DNA from: JBBQWZ01 sp038210135
GTDB lineage: Bacteria; Acidobacteriota; Terriglobia; Bryobacterales; Bryobacteraceae
Reading direction: 5' to 3'
Assembly: GCA_038210135.1 (NCBI GenBank)
Contig: JBBQWZ010000001.1
Span: 124,001-188,000 of the forward strand
Length of the DNA stretch: 64,000 nt
The notes beneath the pieces are model-generated. The model had not been told where the DNA came from and ran no database searches. It saw only the letters and a list, made by a program, of their open reading frames with translations. The position numbers and the translations under genes are program-made. Positions 24,695-32,573 of the stretch are shown here, one piece after another (positions within the stretch are counted from its first letter, which is position 1; every line of letters starts with the position of its first letter).

Positions 24695-24844
24695 ATGCCG
24701 AAGGTCGATGTGTACCTCAAGATCGAGCTGGATCTCGATGCGGACGAAAAGCCTGAGAAGATTGCCCAGGAGATCTGTAAGCAAGCTCGCAAGGTTTATA
24801 GCGTCCGGTCCGCGGATGTCTCGAGCATCGTCCCGAGAGATTGA
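24695..24844 (+). CDS. Small acidic/basic protein, 49 residues, unknown function
   Basis: The frame from ATG 24695 encodes MPKVDVYLKIELDLDADE..., then 'EKIAQEICKQARKVYSVRSADVSSIV'. The pattern beta-strand, acidic turn, amphipathic helix, beta-strand looks like a small folded domain. The stop codon (TGA, 24842-24844) falls just before the next gene, which may start 12 bp later, and an in-frame TTG of that gene overlaps this stop (TTGA). I do not recognise a family; coupling suggests a shared operon with the cysteine-rich protein. Confidence 0.6.
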   Translation: MPKVDVYLKIELDLDADEKPEKIAQEICKQARKVYSVRSADVSSIVPRD

Positions 24845-24855
24845 GCCGGTTACGC

Positions 24856-25497
24856 ATGTCTGCTACGTGCCAACTTTGCGAAAAACGCCGGGCTAAGAGG
24901 GCCTGTCCAGGTGTTCGCGGGGATATCTGTCCCCAGTGCTGCGGCGAACAGCGCGAAATCACGATCCATTGCCCGCTCGAATGCGAGTTTCTAGCTGAGG
25001 CGCGGCTTCATGAGAAGCAGCCGATTCTCACACCAGCCGACGTCCCGCATCCGGACGTCGAGTTGACCGAGCGGTTCCTCCGCGACCACCAGGAGTTGGT
25101 GATGTTTGCGAGTTTCACCCTGCTTCAGGCGTCGCTTTCGACCGAAGGCGCGGTCGATTCGGACGTGCGGGAAGCACTTGAGGCGATGATCAAGACGCTG
25201 AGAACGCTAGATACGGGCCTGATTTACGAAACGAAGCCAGCTAGCGCGTTTGCGGCGCAGATTCAGGGCTACATCCAGACCGTGTTCGATGAGTTGCGGG
25301 CGCGTATGGCTGGGGAAGCTGGAATGAAGGCGCTTCGCGACGCTGAATTCATTGGTGTTTTGGTGTTCCTTGCGAGGGTAGCGGTCCAAAACGACAACGG
25401 CCGGCCGCGAGGGCGAGCGTTCCTGGATTTCCTAAGAAGCCAATTTCCATCCGCGCCATCTAATCAGGCGGAGGAGCCAGGTTTACTGGCGCCATAG
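24856..25497 (+). CDS. Cysteine-rich N-terminus protein, 213 residues, unknown function
   Basis: The N-terminal 50 residues carry 'CQLC', then 'CPGVRGDICPQCCGEQRE' and 'CPLECEFL', a set of eight cysteines that looks like one or two zinc ribbons or a treble clef. The rest is predicted helical with no recognised domain. The ATG at 24856 is preferred; a TTG at 24841 would add five residues and overlap the upstream stop. The gene sits between the 49-residue gene and the FNR-like reductase, all on the plus strand with short gaps. Metal binding is inferred from the cysteine spacing only. Confidence 0.7.
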   Translation: MSATCQLCEKRRAKRACPGVRGDICPQCCGEQREITIHCPLECEFLAEARLHEKQPILTPADVPHPDVELTERFLRDHQELVMFASFTLLQASLSTEGAVDSDVREALEAMIKTLRTLDTGLIYETKPASAFAAQIQGYIQTVFDELRARMAGEAGMKALRDAEFIGVLVFLARVAVQNDNGRPRGRAFLDFLRSQFPSAPSNQAEEPGLLAP

Positions 25498-25505
25498 CCT
25501 ATCCA

Positions 25506-26198
25506 ATGAAAGCTCTGCTGATCGAATCGTGTGAGCTCGCACCAGGAGTAAGACACTTCCTGTTTGAAGTTCCAGGGGGCGATCCGTTTCGGTTCATTCC
25601 TGGGCAATTCGTTTCGATTACCCAGGAGCTTGAGGGTAAGAATATTGTCCGAGCGTATTCGATCTCCTCCGACCCGGACGGGACGAATTATTTTACGCTC
25701 TGTCTTAACCGTGTTGCTGACGGCCGTTTGTCGCCTTGGCTCTGTTTGCTTGAGCCCGGCATGTCGATAGAGATCCAGCAGCCCCTTGGGATGTTCACGC
25801 TCCGACCCAACGAACGGGACGTGATTCTGGTGGCGACCGGAACAGGTGTCGCACCGTATCGATCCATTCTTCGCGCCGAACTCGGTAAATCCGCGAGGAA
25901 GTTCACATTGGTGTTCGGAACGCGGCACGCCTCCACACTCCTCTACAATGCGGAGTTCGAGGCCATGGCCAATGTTTTTCCGGATCAATTCCGGTACTGG
26001 CCGACTCTTAGCCGTCCGGAGCCCGGGTGGCAAGGCCGAACTGGTTACGTGCAAACGCACCTTGAAGAAGCGGTTGGCGATCGTCGCGACGTGGACGTGT
26101 TTATTTGTGGTCTAAAATTGATGGTGGACGAGGTTCGCACCCGACTCAAGGCCGCGGGTCTTGACCGGAAACAGATCGTGTACGAGAAGTACGACTAA
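25506..26198 (+). CDS. Ferredoxin-NADP reductase-like flavoprotein
   Basis: The 230-residue product has the FNR fold signatures: an N-terminal FAD-binding barrel with the RxYS motif ('RAYSISSDPDG', about residue 48), then the NAD(P)-binding 'VATGTGVAPYRSIL' (about 116-129), 'LVFGTRHASTLLYNAEFE' and the C-terminal 'DVFICGLKLMVDEVR'. It would move electrons between NAD(P)H and a small redox partner, which is not encoded nearby. The start is 8 bp after the preceding stop. Confidence 0.9.
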   Translation: MKALLIESCELAPGVRHFLFEVPGGDPFRFIPGQFVSITQELEGKNIVRAYSISSDPDGTNYFTLCLNRVADGRLSPWLCLLEPGMSIEIQQPLGMFTLRPNERDVILVATGTGVAPYRSILRAELGKSARKFTLVFGTRHASTLLYNAEFEAMANVFPDQFRYWPTLSRPEPGWQGRTGYVQTHLEEAVGDRRDVDVFICGLKLMVDEVRTRLKAAGLDRKQIVYEKYD

Positions 26199-26204
26199 GC
26201 AACT

Positions 26205-26423
26205 ATGGCGCGCAAGATAGCTCTTGGCTTCGGGATTGCGATCGTCTTTGGGCTGGTCGTAGTCGTCATGGTTAGCGTGCTTCCGGGGCCGCTGCGCCAG
26301 ACCGAATATATGATGATCGGTGCCGTGGCCTCGCTGATTTCCATGCTGGTGCTGTTTCTGGTTCTGACGGCGACGACGATGAAGACGCCGGACCTGTTCT
26401 ACAAAAAACGCAACAAGAAATAG
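26205..26423 (+). CDS. Small two-helix membrane protein, 72 residues, unknown function
   Basis: Two hydrophobic segments (about residues 6-28 and 38-58) with a short loop are followed by a basic tail (YKKRNKK), so both ends are probably cytoplasmic. It follows the FNR-like gene by six bases and may be its membrane partner or simply co-transcribed. No family is recognised. It converges on the PfkB gene with six bases between the stops. Confidence 0.65.
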   Translation: MARKIALGFGIAIVFGLVVVVMVSVLPGPLRQTEYMMIGAVASLISMLVLFLVLTATTMKTPDLFYKKRNKK

Positions 26424-26429
26424 CGATTC

Positions 26430-27365
26430 CTAGCCTGTCTGCACAGGACGAACCTCTACGCGCTTGTAGATGCTCTTCACTTCCTGCAGAGAGCCGAATG
26501 CCATGCCGGGCAACATCGCACTGGCGGTTCCTGCCGCAACACCCCAACGCAGCGCGTCGGCGAAGGTCTTTTTCTTTTCCATCGCCCAAACAAACGCGGC
26601 ACAAAGCGCATCGCCGGCGCCGATCGGGCACAGCGCGTCCACTCTGGGCGGTAGAACCTCGATCGTTTCGGAATCGGTGACGCCGATTGCTCCCCTTGCG
26701 CCTAGTGAAAGGACCACAGCTTCCGGGCCCATCGCCTTCAATCGCCGGGCTGCTTCGAGGAACTGGGTGCGGGTTAATAGCGCGGTATTCAGTAGCCGCT
26801 CAGCTTCGGCCTGGTTGGGCGTGACCACGGTTGGTTTGGCTTCCATCGCATACTGCAGCGCGTCGCCGTCGGCATCGACTAATGTCTTCACGCCTTTTGA
26901 GTGTGCGACTCGGATCAGATCCCGATAAAAGCGAGGATCGACGCCGGGCGGAATGCTGCCGCAGATCATCAGCCAGGTCGCTTTCGGAAGTTGACTTTCG
27001 ACGACTTGACAGATCTGCGTCAGTTCGGTGGGCTGAATGGGCGGACCGACTTCGTTGAGCTTCACCGTCAGGCCATGCTTGTCAGAAATGGTTAGATTGA
27101 TCCGGCTCAGCGCTGCGATAGGTACAATTTTGGCTGGAAACGAATCTTCCTTGAGCCGTTCGACGATCTGTTCCCCGACTTCACCGCCGGCCGCAAGCAC
27201 CGCGACTGTCTTTGCGCCAAACGAAGCCAAAACCCGGGAAGCGTTCAGTCCACGACCGCCGGCAGCCTCGCTGCGAGAGAGGATATAGCCGCGGTCCTCG
27301 AAAACGAGTTTGTCCACCGACACCGTGCGATCAATAGCCGGATTGATTGTAAGAGTAACGATCAA
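26430..27365 (-). CDS. PfkB-family sugar kinase (1-phosphofructokinase / hexose-phosphate kinase type)
   Basis: The 311-residue product begins 'MIVTLTINPAIDRTVSVDKL', the N-terminus of 1-phosphofructokinase and tagatose-6-phosphate kinase, and has the PfkB signature with the catalytic Asp in 'IGAGDALCAAFVWAM' (about residue 250) plus 'AGGRGLNASRVLASFGAKTVAV'. It phosphorylates a sugar or sugar phosphate; the exact substrate cannot be set. It stands alone, converging with the small membrane-protein gene. Confidence 0.88.
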   Translation of the reverse strand: MIVTLTINPAIDRTVSVDKLVFEDRGYILSRSEAAGGRGLNASRVLASFGAKTVAVLAAGGEVGEQIVERLKEDSFPAKIVPIAALSRINLTISDKHGLTVKLNEVGPPIQPTELTQICQVVESQLPKATWLMICGSIPPGVDPRFYRDLIRVAHSKGVKTLVDADGDALQYAMEAKPTVVTPNQAEAERLLNTALLTRTQFLEAARRLKAMGPEAVVLSLGARGAIGVTDSETIEVLPPRVDALCPIGAGDALCAAFVWAMEKKKTFADALRWGVAAGTASAMLPGMAFGSLQEVKSIYKRVEVRPVQTG

Positions 27366-27409
27366 AAGATGAACGCTCCATGGTCTCGTTCGCGATATTC
27401 GACGTAAAC

Positions 27410-27439
27410 TTGACAGCAGCTCGGATGCCCGCCTACGCT
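27410..27439 (+). promoter_or_regulatory. Promoter of the tRNA-Met gene
   Basis: A perfect -35 TTGACA (27410-27415) and TACGCT (27434-27439), a weak -10, are separated by 18 bp. The predicted start lies just before the tRNA 5' end at 27451. Confidence 0.5.
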
Positions 27440-27450
27440 TGGAAGTAGCT

Positions 27451-27527
27451 GCCGGTGTAGCTCAGGTGGTTAGAGCGACGGTCTCATAATCCGTAGGTCG
27501 CAGGTTCGACTCCTGCCGCCGGCACCA
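27451..27527 (+). tRNA. tRNA-Met (anticodon CAT), elongator type
   Basis: The 77-nt cloverleaf has acceptor GCCGGTG / CGCCGGC (one G-T pair), a D arm with GCTCAGGTGGTTAGAGC, anticodon loop CTCATAA, T arm GCAGGTTCGACTCCTGC, discriminator A and an encoded CCA. The anticodon stem ends in a T-T mismatch at 31-39. It lacks the three G-C pairs that mark initiator tRNA, so it is read as elongator Met. A tRNA-Ile with lysidine at C34 cannot be fully excluded by eye. Confidence 0.9.
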
Positions 27528-27538
27528 CCCACCCCCTT

Positions 27539-28483
27539 TTAGTTCTCAGGTTCTCCGATGATCACGCTGTAGATTCTAGCGAGATCATCCTGCGAATAAT
27601 ACTCAATTTCCAGCCGACCGCGTTTATCGGTCAATTCGACGACGCGAACCCTGGTTCCGAGCACCCGCTCCAACTCGTCGAGCGCGGCCTTCACGTTGGG
27701 ATCGAGCTTTTGCTCCTTCTTAGAAGCGCGCGGCTCTTTTCTATCTGTAATCTGTGTTACTAAGGCTTCGACTTGCCGAACCGATAGACTTTGCGCCGCC
27801 GTCTTCTCTGCAATGGCGATTTGTTGCTCCTCTGTGGGGAGGCCTAAGATCGCGCGAGCTTGTCCCATCGAAAGCCGGTTCTCGGCAAGGAGCAACTGGA
27901 CTTGTTTCGGCAGACGAATGAGCCGGACCATGTTGGCGACCGTGGAGCGGTCCTTGCCGGTACGCCGGCCGATCTCCTCGTGAGTCAGGTTCATCTCTCG
28001 GGTCAGGCGATCGAAGGCATGCGCGATTTCCATCGGGTTGAGGTCGTCGCGTTGGATATTCTCAATCAGCGCCAGCTCAAGCAGGTCGCGGTCGGCAACG
28101 TCCTGCACGATGACTGGAACTGTAGCGAGTTTGGCTAATTGGGCGGCGCGCCATCGGCGTTCGCCAGCTACGATTTGGTAAGCATCCCCAACCCGGCGAA
28201 CGATGATGGGCTGGATAATTCCGTTCGCACGGATGGACTGCGCGAGCTCCTCCAAGCGGTCCGCTCGGAAGCTGGAGCGAGGTTGAAGCGGGTTAGGCTG
28301 AATTTCGCCTATGGTCAGAATCAGCGGCCCGGCTAGGGTAGGCGGAAAGACCTCGTAGGTGGGAACAGGTGTTTCGACTGGCGATGCTTGCGACGGTGCG
28401 GGAGTTAGCGTGGTGCGACCGGGAAAAAGGGATGAAAGTCCCTTACCCAGCGCTTTGCGTTGTTTGTCGCCGGTGTTGTTCAT
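27539..28483 (-). CDS. parB: Chromosome partitioning protein ParB
   Basis: ParB binds parS, spreads as a CTP-dependent clamp and loads SMC. The 314-residue product has the N-terminal ParA-contact motif 'ALGKGLSSLFPG', the CTP-binding ParB/Srx domain ('LEELAQSIRANGIIQPIIVRR', 'YQIVAGERRWRAAQLA', with 'ENIQRDDLNPMEIA'), the helix-turn-helix ('LTHEEIGRRTGKDRSTVANMVRLIRLP') and a C-terminal dimer domain. Its start overlaps the parA end by 41 bases. Confidence 0.96.
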   Translation of the reverse strand: MNNTGDKQRKALGKGLSSLFPGRTTLTPAPSQASPVETPVPTYEVFPPTLAGPLILTIGEIQPNPLQPRSSFRADRLEELAQSIRANGIIQPIIVRRVGDAYQIVAGERRWRAAQLAKLATVPVIVQDVADRDLLELALIENIQRDDLNPMEIAHAFDRLTREMNLTHEEIGRRTGKDRSTVANMVRLIRLPKQVQLLLAENRLSMGQARAILGLPTEEQQIAIAEKTAAQSLSVRQVEALVTQITDRKEPRASKKEQKLDPNVKAALDELERVLGTRVRVVELTDKRGRLEIEYYSQDDLARIYSVIIGEPEN

Positions 28484-29237
28484 TGGAAAGAATTTCCTTA
28501 GCTAGTTGAATGTAGCTCTCCGCGCCCTTCGAGCGAACGTCATACAGCAGAATTGGCTTGCCGTAACTGGGCGCTTCCGCCAGCCGGACGCTACGGGGGA
28601 TGACCGTTTTGAAAATCTGATCTTCGAAGAACTCCTTTAGATCGTCGGCAACCTGTTTGGTCAGGTTGGTTCGTTCGTCGTACATCGTCAGGAGAATGCC
28701 TTCAATCGCGAGCGGATGCTGAAATCCTTCTTTGATCCGTTCCACCGTGTCGATGAGTTGGGAGATGCCTTCGAGAGCGAAGAACTCGCACTGAATCGGA
28801 ATTAGGACGGAATCCGCGGCAACCAGCGCGTTTAGGGTCAGCAAATCGAGAGCGGGCGGGCAATCGATCAGGATATAGTCAAAGTCATTTTGCACGGCGG
28901 CAAGCGCGTTCTTCAGCAAATGCTCACGATTGGTCTGTTGAACGAGCTCGATATTGGCGGCCACCAGGTTCCTGTCCGCCGGGAGGATGGAAAGGCCTTC
29001 GCATTCCGTGGGGACGGCGGCCTCGAGAACCGGTGTGCCGTCCAACAGGACATTATAAATAGTTGCCGTGGCGTCTGATTTTGCGATTCCAAGCCCGGTT
29101 GTAGAGTTTCCCTGGGGATCGGAATCGACCAACAGGACTCTCAGGTCGTTTGCTGCGAGCGAAGCCGCTAGATTGATTGCCGTTGTCGTTTTGCCGACGC
29201 CACCCTTTTGGTTCGCAATCGCGATAATTTTAGCCAC
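28443..29237 (-). CDS. parA: Chromosome partitioning ATPase ParA (Soj-like)
   Basis: ParA is a deviant Walker ATPase that moves ParB-parS complexes. The 264-residue product begins with 'AKIIAIANQKGGVGKTTTAINLAA' (deviant Walker A) and continues with 'VLLVDSDPQGNSTTGLG' and 'YILIDCPPALDLLT'. The frame is open to 29345, but that extra part runs through the parS sites. The GTG at 29237, with GAGGA upstream, puts the start at the usual place. The parA and parB genes overlap by 41 bases. Confidence 0.96.
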   Translation of the reverse strand: MAKIIAIANQKGGVGKTTTAINLAASLAANDLRVLLVDSDPQGNSTTGLGIAKSDATATIYNVLLDGTPVLEAAVPTECEGLSILPADRNLVAANIELVQQTNREHLLKNALAAVQNDFDYILIDCPPALDLLTLNALVAADSVLIPIQCEFFALEGISQLIDTVERIKEGFQHPLAIEGILLTMYDERTNLTKQVADDLKEFFEDQIFKTVIPRSVRLAEAPSYGKPILLYDVRSKGAESYIQLAKEILSNEQHRRQTTQSAG

Positions 29238-29309
29238 TTGTGTCCTCGATGGTAGCAGTGCAGTGAAAAGCTGGCAACAGCGCGGCGGGGTCTGCGGCAT
29301 CGGGGAAGA

Positions 29310-29325
29310 CGTTTCACGTGAAACA
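29310..29325. promoter_or_regulatory. parS site 1
   Basis: CGTTTCACGTGAAACA matches the parS consensus TGTTTCACGTGAAACA at 15 of 16 bases. It lies between mnmG and parA and is the expected binding site for the ParB encoded here. Confidence 0.9.
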
Positions 29326-29337
29326 ACCCGCTGCAAG

Positions 29338-29353
29338 TGTTTCACGTGGAACG
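29338..29353. promoter_or_regulatory. parS site 2
   Basis: TGTTTCACGTGGAACG matches the parS consensus at 14 of 16 bases. It is 12 bp from site 1, giving a tandem pair in the mnmG-parA gap. Confidence 0.88.
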
Positions 29354-29375
29354 AAATCCGGATTGACGTCCGGAT

Positions 29376-31190
29376 CTAGTTACGCAGACTTAAATACACG
29401 TCTAAGACTGCGATGGCCGCAGGAGTAACACCTGGGATACGGGAGGCCTGCGCCAACGTCGCGGGACGCACGCGCTCCAACTTCTGCCGTACTTCGTTTG
29501 ACAAGCCTGGGACATCGAACCCGAACGCCGCCGGTATGGACCGCAATTCACGATCCTGGAGGCGGCTGACCAGTCGTTGCTGTTGCGAAATGTAGCCAGC
29601 GTATTTAGCTTCGACCTCGAGCGTGGTGAGCACACCAGGAGCTAAAGGCTCGCCCAGCTTCGACTCCAACAGCAGGGCTAGCTCCGAAATCGAAGCCTCC
29701 GGCGAACGCAGCCACACAGTGAGAAGCTTGCCGGCTAACTTTTCTGTCTCGAGAACACGCCTCAATGCGACCATTTGCTCGTTCTTCTTCTGGTACACCG
29801 CCCAGCGGACGTCGTCCACTAGCCCGATCTTACGACCGAACGGCGTCAACCGCTCGTCAGCATTGTCAATTCGAAGATGCAACCGGAACTCGGCTCGCGA
29901 GGTAAACATGCGGTATGGCTCGTCGGCGCCCTTGCTTACGAGATCATCAATCAGAATCCCGGTATAGCCATCGCTTCGGCCAAGCAGGAACGGATCCTTG
30001 CCGCCGACTAAGCACGCCGCATTCAACCCGGCCATCAGTCCCTGGCACGCCGCTTCCTCATAGCCCGAGGTCCCGTTGATCTGGCCCGCCAGAAACAGGC
30101 CCTTGATCCTTTTCACTTCGAGCGCATGGGTCAACTCGCGCGGGTCAATGGCGTCGTACTCAATCGCATACCCAGGCCGGATCATCTCCGCGTCCTCGAG
30201 CCCGGGTATCGAGGCAACCACTGCGGCCTGCACGTCCAGCGGCATGCTGGTGGACATCCCGTTTACGTAAATCTCATTGGTATCCAGCCCCTCCGGCTCC
30301 AGAAAGATCTGATGCCGGGTTTTGTCGGGGAACTTGACCACCTTATCCTCGATCGAAGGGCAATAACGCGGCCCGATTCCCTCGATCTGTCCGCTGTATA
30401 ACGGAGACCTCGCGATGCTATCCCTAAGAATCTGATGGGTTTGTTCTGTAGTATAGGATATATAACATTTTACCTGCTCTCTTTCTATCTTATTGGTAAT
30501 AAAAGAGAAAGGAGTAGGAGACGCATCGCCATCTTGGGCTTCAAAGCGCGAAAAATCAATAGTTCGGCCATCCAGACGAGGCGGGGTCCCCGTCTTCAGG
30601 CGGGTCCACTGCAAACCCAGATCTCGAAGCTGATCCCCTAATAAATTCGACGGAGCCTCTCCGCTACGACCACAGCTGATCTTCTCCTCGCCCACGTGAG
30701 CCAGGCCATTCAAAAATGTGCCCGTCGTAATAATTACGGCGTCGCTAAACAAAGTCCGGCCATCCCGCAGGGCCACTCCGCGGACGCGCCGTTCGACACC
30801 CTCGGCAAACACCAAGCCGGCGACCTCCGCTTGCAGGATTCGCAACATCGGCTGACGCTCCAGCACGTCCTTCATGTGGATCCGGTACTGCTTTTTGTCG
30901 CACTGGGCGCGCGGCGACCATACAGCGGGACCACGGCTGGTGTTCAGAAGCCGGAATTGAATGCCGACGGCGTCGGTCACAAGGCCCATCAATCCGCCTA
31001 GAGCGTCGATCTCGCGGACCAGGTGACCTTTCGCGATTCCGCCGACTGCCGGATTGCAGGACATCTGCGCAATCAGGTCGATGTTCATCGTGACCATCGC
31101 GGTCCGAAGACCGAGACGGGCGCACGCGTGCGCGGCTTCGCATCCCGCGTGGCCGGCTCCGACAACGATCACATCGTACTTCGACTGCAT
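29376..31190 (-). CDS. mnmG: tRNA uridine-5-carboxymethylaminomethyl(34) synthesis enzyme MnmG
   Basis: MnmG is the FAD-dependent partner of MnmE in wobble-uridine modification. It has the FAD-binding 'YDVIVVGAGHAGCEAA', 'AQMSCNPAVGGIAKGHLVREIDALGG', 'YCPSIEDKVVKFPDKTRHQIFLEPEG' and 'GYEEAACQGLMAGLNAA'. From the ATG at 31190 it has 604 residues; starts at 31208 (ATG) and 31220 (GTG) would add 6 or 10. I chose 31190 because it places the FAD motif at the family-typical distance. It is followed by parS and parA, without the usual rsmG. Confidence 0.95.
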   Translation of the reverse strand: MQSKYDVIVVGAGHAGCEAAHACARLGLRTAMVTMNIDLIAQMSCNPAVGGIAKGHLVREIDALGGLMGLVTDAVGIQFRLLNTSRGPAVWSPRAQCDKKQYRIHMKDVLERQPMLRILQAEVAGLVFAEGVERRVRGVALRDGRTLFSDAVIITTGTFLNGLAHVGEEKISCGRSGEAPSNLLGDQLRDLGLQWTRLKTGTPPRLDGRTIDFSRFEAQDGDASPTPFSFITNKIEREQVKCYISYTTEQTHQILRDSIARSPLYSGQIEGIGPRYCPSIEDKVVKFPDKTRHQIFLEPEGLDTNEIYVNGMSTSMPLDVQAAVVASIPGLEDAEMIRPGYAIEYDAIDPRELTHALEVKRIKGLFLAGQINGTSGYEEAACQGLMAGLNAACLVGGKDPFLLGRSDGYTGILIDDLVSKGADEPYRMFTSRAEFRLHLRIDNADERLTPFGRKIGLVDDVRWAVYQKKNEQMVALRRVLETEKLAGKLLTVWLRSPEASISELALLLESKLGEPLAPGVLTTLEVEAKYAGYISQQQRLVSRLQDRELRSIPAAFGFDVPGLSNEVRQKLERVRPATLAQASRIPGVTPAAIAVLDVYLSLRN

Positions 31191-31244
31191 AACTTCGCTC
31201 GTCTTCATTGTAGCGGCCACCCGTACAATGGAGGCTTACTGCGC

Positions 31245-32456
31245 ATGAAGATTCTCGTGATTGGAAATGGCGGGCGCGAACACGCCATCTCCTGGCGTCT
31301 GGCACAGTCGGGGCACGACGTGCACGCGACACCTGGAAATCCAGGTACGGCGCGAGTTGGCACGAATCATGCCGCATCCGATACTCTCGAACTCGCGAAA
31401 TATCTCGGCGTCGATCTCACTGTGGTCGGGCCGGAAGCGCCTCTAGCCGCCGGAATCGTGGACCGCTTTCGCGCCGCCGGACTGCCTGTCGTCGGGCCGT
31501 CCCAGGCGAATGCGCAACTCGAAGCCAGCAAAGTTTTCGCAAAGCAATTCTTCCTGCAACATCACATTCCGACCGCCCGATCCGTCGAGACCACTTCCGA
31601 ATCGCAGGCGCTCGCCGCGCTCGAGCAATTCGGGCTTCCGGTGGTGATCAAAGCCGACGGACTCGCCGCCGGCAAAGGCGTCATTGTTGCGGAGACCGCC
31701 GAGGAAGCCATCCACGCGGTCCGGTCGCTCGGTCCGAAACTCGTAATCGAGGAATTCCTTGTCGGCGAAGAAGTCAGCTTTATCGCGCTTTGCGATGGAA
31801 GAACCGCCCTTGCCCTTGAACCCACCCAGGACCACAAACGCATCTTCGACCATGACCTCGGTCCGAACACTGGCGGAATGGGAGCGTACTGCGACGGCCG
31901 CATCCTGAATGCGGATCAGCGGGATACCGCCATGCAGCAAGTGATTCTTCCGACTGTCCGCGCCACCGGTTTTACTGGCTTTCTGTATGCCGGGTTGATG
32001 CTCACTCGCGAAGGCGCGAAGGTCCTCGAGTTTAACGTGCGCCTGGGCGATCCGGAGACGCAGGCTTTAATGCACAGGTATCAAGGCGATTTTGCCGAGC
32101 CGCTTCTTGCGAGCACACGTGGCGAACTCGCTGGCGCGCGCACGGAATGGAGTCTGGAGCCATCCGTCTGTGTCGTGATGGCGGCCGAAGGTTATCCTGC
32201 TGCACCGCGTACCGGAGACATGATCACGGGCCTTGTCGAAAGCGAAGAAACCGGTGCCGTCGTTTTTCACGCAGGCACCAGGCAAAGTCTCGCAGGTATC
32301 GAAACAGCGGGAGGACGCGTCCTAAGCGTCACCGCAAGCGGAGCAACGCTCGCCGATGCTTGCGCCCACGCCTATCGTGGCGTCGAGAAAATTCACTGGC
32401 CGGGAGCGCAATTCCGGCGGGATATCGCCCAAAAAGGGCTGGTCCGCTGGAAATAG
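31245..32456 (+). CDS. purD: Phosphoribosylamine-glycine ligase (GARS)
   Basis: PurD makes glycinamide ribonucleotide, the second step of de novo purine synthesis. The 403-residue product begins 'MKILVIGNGGREHAISWRL' and has the ATP-grasp core 'VVIKADGLAAGKGVIVA', 'VIEEFLVGEEVSFIALCDG', 'NTGGMGAYC' and 'VLEFNVRLGDPETQ'. The ATG at 31245 is chosen over the longer frame because it gives the exact family N-terminus and has GGAGG upstream. It is divergent from mnmG and followed by tRNA-Arg. purM and purN are 11 kb away. Confidence 0.95.
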   Translation: MKILVIGNGGREHAISWRLAQSGHDVHATPGNPGTARVGTNHAASDTLELAKYLGVDLTVVGPEAPLAAGIVDRFRAAGLPVVGPSQANAQLEASKVFAKQFFLQHHIPTARSVETTSESQALAALEQFGLPVVIKADGLAAGKGVIVAETAEEAIHAVRSLGPKLVIEEFLVGEEVSFIALCDGRTALALEPTQDHKRIFDHDLGPNTGGMGAYCDGRILNADQRDTAMQQVILPTVRATGFTGFLYAGLMLTREGAKVLEFNVRLGDPETQALMHRYQGDFAEPLLASTRGELAGARTEWSLEPSVCVVMAAEGYPAAPRTGDMITGLVESEETGAVVFHAGTRQSLAGIETAGGRVLSVTASGATLADACAHAYRGVEKIHWPGAQFRRDIAQKGLVRWK

Positions 32457-32479
32457 CGATACAATGGGTCCGAGAATGC

Positions 32480-32556
32480 GGGGACGTAGCTCAGCTGGAT
32501 AGAGCGGTCGCCTCCTAAGCGGCAGGTCGGCAGTTCGAATCTGCCCGTCCCTACCA
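32480..32556 (+). tRNA. tRNA-Arg (anticodon CCT)
   Basis: The 77-nt cloverleaf has acceptor GGGGACG / CGTCCCT (one G-T pair at the end), a D arm GCTCAGCTGGATAGAGC, and anticodon CCT at 32514-32516. The T arm is GGCAGTTCGAATCTGCC, the discriminator is A, and the CCA is encoded. It reads the AGG codon. It lies 23 bp after purD, so it may share that transcript, and ends 17 bp before the convergent gene. Confidence 0.94.
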
Positions 32557-32573
32557 TTTCCACGCGGACTTGC

